Source: Saccharopolyspora elongata (lineage in GTDB: Bacteria; Actinomycetota; Actinomycetes; Mycobacteriales; Pseudonocardiaceae). Taken from it: DNA of 64,000 nt. The notes beneath the pieces are model-generated. The model ran no database searches. It saw only the letters and a list, made by a program, of their open reading frames with translations, and had not been told where the DNA came from. Shown one piece after another: positions 60,012-64,000 of this stretch. The position numbers and the translations under genes were made by a program. How positions within the stretch are numbered: position 1 is the first letter of the stretch; the number at the start of each line of letters is the position of its first letter. The DNA lies in contig NZ_SMKW01000011.1 of the NCBI RefSeq assembly GCF_004348985.1, forward strand, positions 1 through 64,000. The letters run 5' to 3'.

Positions 60012-61394
60012 ATGCACGCGCAGTCCTCGCCGCCGAAGGTCGCCGCGCCCGCTGTGGTGCTCGCGCTGGCCTGCGCCGGCTCGTTCGTGGTCGTCCTCGA
60101 CGCCACGATCGTGTCCGTCGCGCTGCCCGCCATTCGCGCGGAACTGGCGTTCGGTCCGGCCGCGCTGTCCTGGGTGGTCAACGCCTACACGCTGGTCTTC
60201 GCCGGATTCCTGCTGCTCGGCGGGCGGTTGGCGGATCTCTTTGGGCAGCGCGCGATGTTCGTGCTGGGCATGGTCCTGTTCACGGCCGCCCGGCTGGCGG
60301 GCGGGCTGGCCGGGTCGGCCGAGCAGCTGCTCGTCGCGCGGGCGGCGCAGGGCCTCGGCGGGGCGCTGCTGATGCCGGTGACGCTGTCCCTGCTGACCAC
60401 GACCTTCACCGAGCCCGGCAGGCGGGCCCGCGCGCTGGGCACCTGGAGCGCCGTGGGCGCGGTCGGGGCCGCGTCCGGCCCGGTCATCGGCGGCGTGCTG
60501 ACGCAGTGGGCCGGGTGGCGCTGGGTGTTCTTCGTCAGCGTCCCTGTCGGCGTGCTGGCCGTCGCGGCCGCCGTCGCGGTGCTGCCGGGCCGGGCGGCCG
60601 CCGGAGCCCGGGCCCGGCTCGACGTGATCGGCGCTGTGCTGGCGACGGCGGGCTTGGGCGCGCTGCTGTACGCGGTGATGCAGCCCTCCGTCCAGGATGC
60701 CCTGCCGCCGCTGTTCGGCGGCCTCGCACTGCTCGGGATTTTCCTGCTGCACCAGGCGAAGTGGGCGGCGGATCCGTTGCTGCCGCTGGAGGTGTTCCGG
60801 CTGCGTTCGGTCAGCAGCGGGAACCTGGTGATGTTCTTGCTGGGCCTGGGGTTCTTCGCCAGTCCCGTGCTGCTGTCGCTGTACTTGCAGGACGTGCACG
60901 GCTATTCGCCGCTGCAAGCAGGCCTCGCCTACCTGCCGATCGGATTCGCGATGTTCTGCGGCGCGCAGACCGCCGGAGCACTATCGGTGCGGCTGGGCGA
61001 ACGCCACGCGGCCGTGCTGTGCTGCCTGCTCGGCGGCGCCGGTTTCGCCGGGGTGGCAGCGCAGATCGGCGTGCAAGCCTCGTACCTCTCGTCGGTGCTG
61101 CTGCCGGGATTCCTGCTGGGGTTCGGGACCGCCGCCGCGTTCACCCCGATCACCATCTCCGCCACCGGCGGCGTGCCGCCCCGCCACAACGGCCTCGCGG
61201 CCGGGCTCCTCAACACCGTCCGGCAGACCAGCGGCGCGATCGGGCTGGCGGCGCTGACCGCGCTGACGGCCGCCATCGCGTGGGAACCGGGTGCGGAAGC
61301 GCTCGCGCACGGCTACGCGGTCGCGTTCACCGCTTCCGCCGCATGCCTGGCGGTCGCGGCGGGCGTCGCGGCGCTGGCCATGCCGCGCCGCTGA
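60012..61394 (+). CDS. MFS exporter, DHA2-like, MerR-controlled
   Basis: A 460-residue MFS transporter with 13-14 helices. Motif D1-like VVVLDATIVSVALPAI is in helix 1, motif A GGRLADLFGQRAMFV in the 2-3 loop and antiporter motif C GAASGPVIGGVL in helix 5. Likely a proton-driven drug exporter. GGAGAAGGGAAAAC gives a ribosome site for the ATG at 60012. The promoter upstream has MerR geometry, and the MerR gene follows directly on the other strand. The stop codons of the two genes abut as the palindrome TGATCA at 61392-61397. Confidence 0.88.
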   Translation: MHAQSSPPKVAAPAVVLALACAGSFVVVLDATIVSVALPAIRAELAFGPAALSWVVNAYTLVFAGFLLLGGRLADLFGQRAMFVLGMVLFTAARLAGGLAGSAEQLLVARAAQGLGGALLMPVTLSLLTTTFTEPGRRARALGTWSAVGAVGAASGPVIGGVLTQWAGWRWVFFVSVPVGVLAVAAAVAVLPGRAAAGARARLDVIGAVLATAGLGALLYAVMQPSVQDALPPLFGGLALLGIFLLHQAKWAADPLLPLEVFRLRSVSSGNLVMFLLGLGFFASPVLLSLYLQDVHGYSPLQAGLAYLPIGFAMFCGAQTAGALSVRLGERHAAVLCCLLGGAGFAGVAAQIGVQASYLSSVLLPGFLLGFGTAAAFTPITISATGGVPPRHNGLAAGLLNTVRQTSGAIGLAALTALTAAIAWEPGAEALAHGYAVAFTASAACLAVAAGVAALAMPRR

Positions 61395-61775
61395 TCACGG
61401 CAGGTCGACGGCGGCGCGGAAGCGCGGGCACCGGTCGGGGCCGGACTCGTGCCGGCAGCCGAGCAAGTGGTTCAGGTACGCCCGCGCCGCTTCCAGCGCC
61501 GCCTGCTGCCGCTCGATCTCCGCGATCCGGGCGGGAACGGTGTCCTGCCAACCGGATTCCGCGTCGAGCATGGCCGCGATCTCGTCGATGCTCATCAGCC
61601 CGGTCGTGCGCCACAGCTTGATCAGCGCGATCCGGTAGAGCTGGTCGGCGTCGTAGCAGCGCTGCCCGCCCCGCCGCTGCGGGCTGATCAGGCCGCGCCG
61701 TTCCCAGTAGTGCAAGGTCGAGATCGCCAGCTCGAAGTGGTCTGCGACCACCCGGATCGGGGTCAGGGAGCTCAC
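61395..61775 (-). CDS. MerR-family regulator of the adjacent exporter
   Basis: A regulator of about 126 residues. The MerR helix-turn-helix is RVVADHFELAISTLHYWERRG then ISPQRRGGQRCYDADQLYRI, and a dimerisation helix follows (ARIAEIERQQAALEAARAYL). The C-terminal pair of cysteines (LLGCRHESGPDRCPRFR) recalls MerR proteins of the small multidrug group. GTG at 61775 is favoured; an ATG at 61796 is possible. It should bind the CTCAACC/GGTTGAG dyad and activate the exporter when it meets an inducer. The C-terminal cysteines could sense thiol-reactive compounds or metals. Confidence 0.85.
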   Translation of the reverse strand: MSSLTPIRVVADHFELAISTLHYWERRGLISPQRRGGQRCYDADQLYRIALIKLWRTTGLMSIDEIAAMLDAESGWQDTVPARIAEIERQQAALEAARAYLNHLLGCRHESGPDRCPRFRAAVDLP

Positions 61776-61819
61776 TGCGCTGATTCTATCCGGCACCGAA
61801 CGGCATCCGCCCCTGGTCG

Positions 61820-61847
61820 GTTCGCAGTTTCAATTGAAACTGCGAAC
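61820..61847. terminator. 28-bp perfect palindrome
   Basis: GTTCGCAGTTTCAA at 61820-61833 is followed at once by its exact complement to 61847, so there is no loop. It lies between the MerR start and the stop of the hydrolase at 61872. It could end the leftward hydrolase transcript or bind a protein. Confidence 0.6.
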
Positions 61848-61871
61848 AGCACCGTCCACTTCAGACGGTGA

Positions 61872-62894
61872 CTAGAACGGGGCTTCCCGGTCGAGCAGCT
61901 CCTTGAGCGCGTCGTCGATGAACGCGGTGTCCACCGGGTTGAGGCCGCCGCCGGCGAAGTGCCCCCAGGCACCGGGGATGACCCGCAGCTCCGCCCCGGG
62001 GATGCGGGCCTGCTCCCACTCGTTGTCCTCCGGCGGGAAGTACAGGTCCTGCTCGCCGGGCATGATGATCGTCATCGCCCGGATGCCCGCGAGCGCATCC
62101 TCGACACCGGCGTATCCGGGGGTGCCGCCGAGGTCCGCGTGCTGCCAGGTCCACAACATGGTCAGCAGGTTGTTCGCGTCCCGCTTGAGGAACAGGCCTT
62201 CCCAGAACCCGACCAGGAAGTCCTCCAGCGAGCCGTAGCCCAGCGGCTCCCGCGAGTAGATCTGCTCGCGGTAGAACTGCTGGCAGAAACCCCATCCCGC
62301 GTAGACCCGGGCCATCGCCCGCAGCCCGGTCACCGGCTGCTCCCGGTACCAGCCGTGGTGCCACTGCGCGTCCGCGGTGAGCGCGGCCTTGACGCCTTCG
62401 AGGAAGACGAAGTTGTGCAGGCTGGTCTTCGCCGAGCCGCAGAACGGCAGGATGCGCCGCACCATCTCCGGGTAGCTCAGCGCCCACTGGTAGGTCTGGC
62501 CGGCGCCCATGGACCACCCGGTGACCAGCTCCAGCCGTTCGATGCCGAACCGCTCGGTCACCAGGCGGTGCTGGAGGCGGACGTTGTCGTGCATCGTCAC
62601 CTCCGGGAACCGCGCCCGGTCGTGCGGTTCCGGGGTGTTGCTGGGCGACGACGACAGGCCGTTGCCCAGCATGTTCGGGATGATCACGAAGTACCGCGAG
62701 GGGTCGAGGGCCATGCCTTCGCCGATGAGCCATTCGTTGTCGTAGTGCTGCCCCGAGTACCAGGTCGGGTAGACGATCGCGTTGTCCTTGGCGGCGTTGA
62801 GCTCGCCGTAGGTCTTGTACGCCAGCTTCGCGTCGCGCAGCGTGGCCCCGCGCTGCAGCCGGACGTCGCCGAGGTCGAACACTTCGTAGTCCAT
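61872..62894 (-). CDS. Homoserine O-acetyltransferase-like alpha/beta-hydrolase
   Basis: A 340-residue alpha/beta-hydrolase of the homoserine O-acetyltransferase/MetX group. It begins MDYEVFDLGDVRLQRGATL, has the conserved IVYPTWYSGQHYDN strand, the nucleophile elbow LVTGWSMGAGQTYQWAL, the catalytic Asp in MPGEQDLYFPPED and His in GAWGHFAGGGLNP. True MetX acts in methionine synthesis. This shorter relative is usually annotated as a generic hydrolase and its reaction is unknown. GAGGAGG lies before the ATG at 62894. It ends just past the 28-bp palindrome. Confidence 0.86.
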   Translation of the reverse strand: MDYEVFDLGDVRLQRGATLRDAKLAYKTYGELNAAKDNAIVYPTWYSGQHYDNEWLIGEGMALDPSRYFVIIPNMLGNGLSSSPSNTPEPHDRARFPEVTMHDNVRLQHRLVTERFGIERLELVTGWSMGAGQTYQWALSYPEMVRRILPFCGSAKTSLHNFVFLEGVKAALTADAQWHHGWYREQPVTGLRAMARVYAGWGFCQQFYREQIYSREPLGYGSLEDFLVGFWEGLFLKRDANNLLTMLWTWQHADLGGTPGYAGVEDALAGIRAMTIIMPGEQDLYFPPEDNEWEQARIPGAELRVIPGAWGHFAGGGLNPVDTAFIDDALKELLDREAPF

Positions 62895-63110
62895 CGCGGC
62901 CTCCTCGTCACCCAGGGTGGTCCCCGCCGGGCGGTTCGAGCGGGCACGGAGGTCGTCCGGCGGGCTGCCCACCAATGTAGGTCCGCTCGCCGGAGGCGCC
63001 CGGCCGCGCACGATCCGCGACCTCCGTGCGTCCCCCAGAAGGGCGGCAGCGGCCGACGCGCCATCCGACCTGCCACGCGGCCGCGCGAACTTCGCGAAGG
63101 ATGCCGGTTC

Positions 63111-63467
63111 GTGACCGGAATCGACGAAGCCCTGCAGCTCTACCCGGAGCTGGCGGTCCTGCTCGGGCTGTCCCTGTGGACCTTCTGGAGCCTGAGCGGC
63201 GCGGCCGGGCGCCGGGAGTGGCTGTTCGGGGTGCTGAACTGGCCGGAGCACAGCGACGCGCTGTGGATCGCCGATCGCCACGAGGCCCTCGCGGTCCGGC
63301 TGCTCGTCGACTCGCCGGACCGGCGCGGTGGGGTCGTCTGGCGGCATTCGGGCACCTTGGCCGCCACCGTCGAGGCCCTGCGCAGCCTCCCCGCGCCCGG
63401 CGAACCCGGCGCTCCGCACCGGGTCATCCAGTCCGGGCCGTTCTGGCCGTCGCTCGACCTCCGCTGA
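63111..63467 (+). CDS. Small hypothetical protein
   Basis: A 118-residue protein I do not recognise. It starts at the GTG at 63111 behind an AAGGA, with a hydrophobic first stretch (LYPELAVLLGLSLWTFWSL) that may be a helix. It continues with Trp-rich segments (REWLFGVLNWPEHSDALWIAD) and ends GPFWPSLDLR. Codon use is typical of a real gene. It is divergent from the hydrolase and convergent with a leftward small gene by 13 bp. Confidence 0.6.
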   Translation: MTGIDEALQLYPELAVLLGLSLWTFWSLSGAAGRREWLFGVLNWPEHSDALWIADRHEALAVRLLVDSPDRRGGVVWRHSGTLAATVEALRSLPAPGEPGAPHRVIQSGPFWPSLDLR

Positions 63468-63480
63468 CCCCGCGCCGCAG

Positions 63481-63789
63481 TCATCGGACCCGCGGCCGCG
63501 CGGAGTCGAACGCCTGCCTGGCCCGGTCACGACGTTCCAGGTCGGCGAAGAACCGGACCATGCCGGCCTGCCCGCGCAGGCTGGCGGCCAGCTCGCGCCG
63601 GTCGCACTCCTCGGTCGGCCGGCCCGCGAGGACGTCCCGGGTGGCCCGGTCCAGCTCGTCCGCCAGCCGCTCCAGCAGGGCGGCCCGTTCGGCGTGGTCG
63701 TGGGTGGTAGCGCAGCGCCGCAGCAGATCCCGCATGGGCAATGCGGTGGTCCGCGGATACATCGAGAAGGGCACGTCCGCAGCTGTCAT
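63481..63789 (-). CDS. Small charged helical hypothetical protein
   Basis: A 102-residue protein of unknown function, rich in Arg, Glu and Asp and probably all helical (MRDLLRRCATTHDHAERAALL, ATRDVLAGRPTEECDRRELA, FFADLERRDRARQAFDS). Two cysteines lie near the centre. The GTG/ATG region upstream is short, and the start ATG at 63789 reads MTAADVPFSMYP. No partner gene suggests a role. Confidence 0.6.
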   Translation of the reverse strand: MTAADVPFSMYPRTTALPMRDLLRRCATTHDHAERAALLERLADELDRATRDVLAGRPTEECDRRELAASLRGQAGMVRFFADLERRDRARQAFDSARPRVR

Positions 63790-64000
63790 GCGCTCTCTCC
63801 CTGATGTTCGGTGTAAGGCCGAGTACTACCGCATCCACCATGCCCGGGCAGCGCGCCCGCAGCCCGCCACCGGTGCTCCGGAGGCACCCGCAGAACGCAT
63901 TCCCCCAGCGTGCCAAGGTCCAGCCACCCGACCGAGCGGACTTTGCCCAACGGCGCACGACGAACTCGGATCCCGGTCGGGACCTCTCCCGGGACCGCCG
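63790..64000. other. End of window, no gene seen
   Basis: The last 211 bp hold no ORF I can support on either strand. It may be the promoter region of a gene beyond the window. Confidence 0.35.

Noticed and set aside
1-64000. tRNA, rRNA, riboswitch or biosynthetic gene cluster
   Set aside because: I saw no tRNA T-loop signature in a plausible cloverleaf, no rRNA segments, no recognisable riboswitch, and no polyketide or peptide synthetase genes.

Overview
The window is high-GC, high-coding-density DNA from a mycelial-type actinobacterium. The type VII secretion (ESX) genes, WXG100 proteins, NarL-type two-component pairs, GTG/TTG starts and GTGA/ATGA stop-start overlaps all fit the Pseudonocardiales. 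Saccharopolyspora or a close relative is my best guess. That is inference from gene style, not a database match.

Layout. 1-1.9 kb is a worn-down mobile edge: the tail of a phosphinothricin/arsinothricin-type acetyltransferase, an ArsO-like flavoprotein and a tyrosine-integrase remnant. 1.9-4.0 kb is a divergent MFS exporter/TetR pair with two operator palindromes. 4.2-26.8 kb is one large ESX locus: eccB, two complete NarL-type sensor/regulator pairs (one kinase carries a second membrane-kinase-like half), a mycosin with all three catalytic residues replaced, a leftward block of likely substrates (DUF1023 hydrolase, SLT lysozyme-helical protein, PPE-like protein, EspC-like protein, two WXG100 proteins), a TnpB-like gene between eccC and the esx genes, three-P-loop eccC, a second WXG100-like protein, an EbfC-like protein and eccD. 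I see no eccE. 27-46 kb is mixed chromosomal cargo: two more NarL pairs, a lipoprotein TAP hydrolase, a frameshifted methyltransferase, two beta-lactamase-fold hydrolases, an erythromycin-esterase homologue, a RibD-C reductase, a ROK regulator beside a large secreted PIG-L protein, and an MFS exporter. 46.1-49.2 kb is a second small ESX effector locus (WXG-like protein plus DUF1023 hydrolase) beside a TrmB/LuxR regulator. 49.4-64 kb holds a TetR-thioesterase operon, an HSP90-like/TPR pair, a cupin/MarR pair, an internally deleted YtcJ-type amidohydrolase, a class 3 lipase, an MFS/MerR pair with a 19-bp-spacer promoter, a homoserine-acetyltransferase-fold hydrolase and two small unknown genes.

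Intergenic DNA is unusually structured. There are at least four copies of an element with two TTTCGCGCGAAA palindromes 40-43 bp apart, several long perfect hairpins between convergent genes, a four-unit array of dyads every 63-65 bp, and a roughly 246-bp MITE-like insertion that split a perfect 23-bp hairpin and left a TCAATG target duplication.

The strongest leads are the catalytically dead mycosin inside a regulated ESX locus, the TnpB-like gene whose 3' end is duplicated in front of both esx genes, the paired-palindrome repeat family and the HSP90-like/TPR operon.
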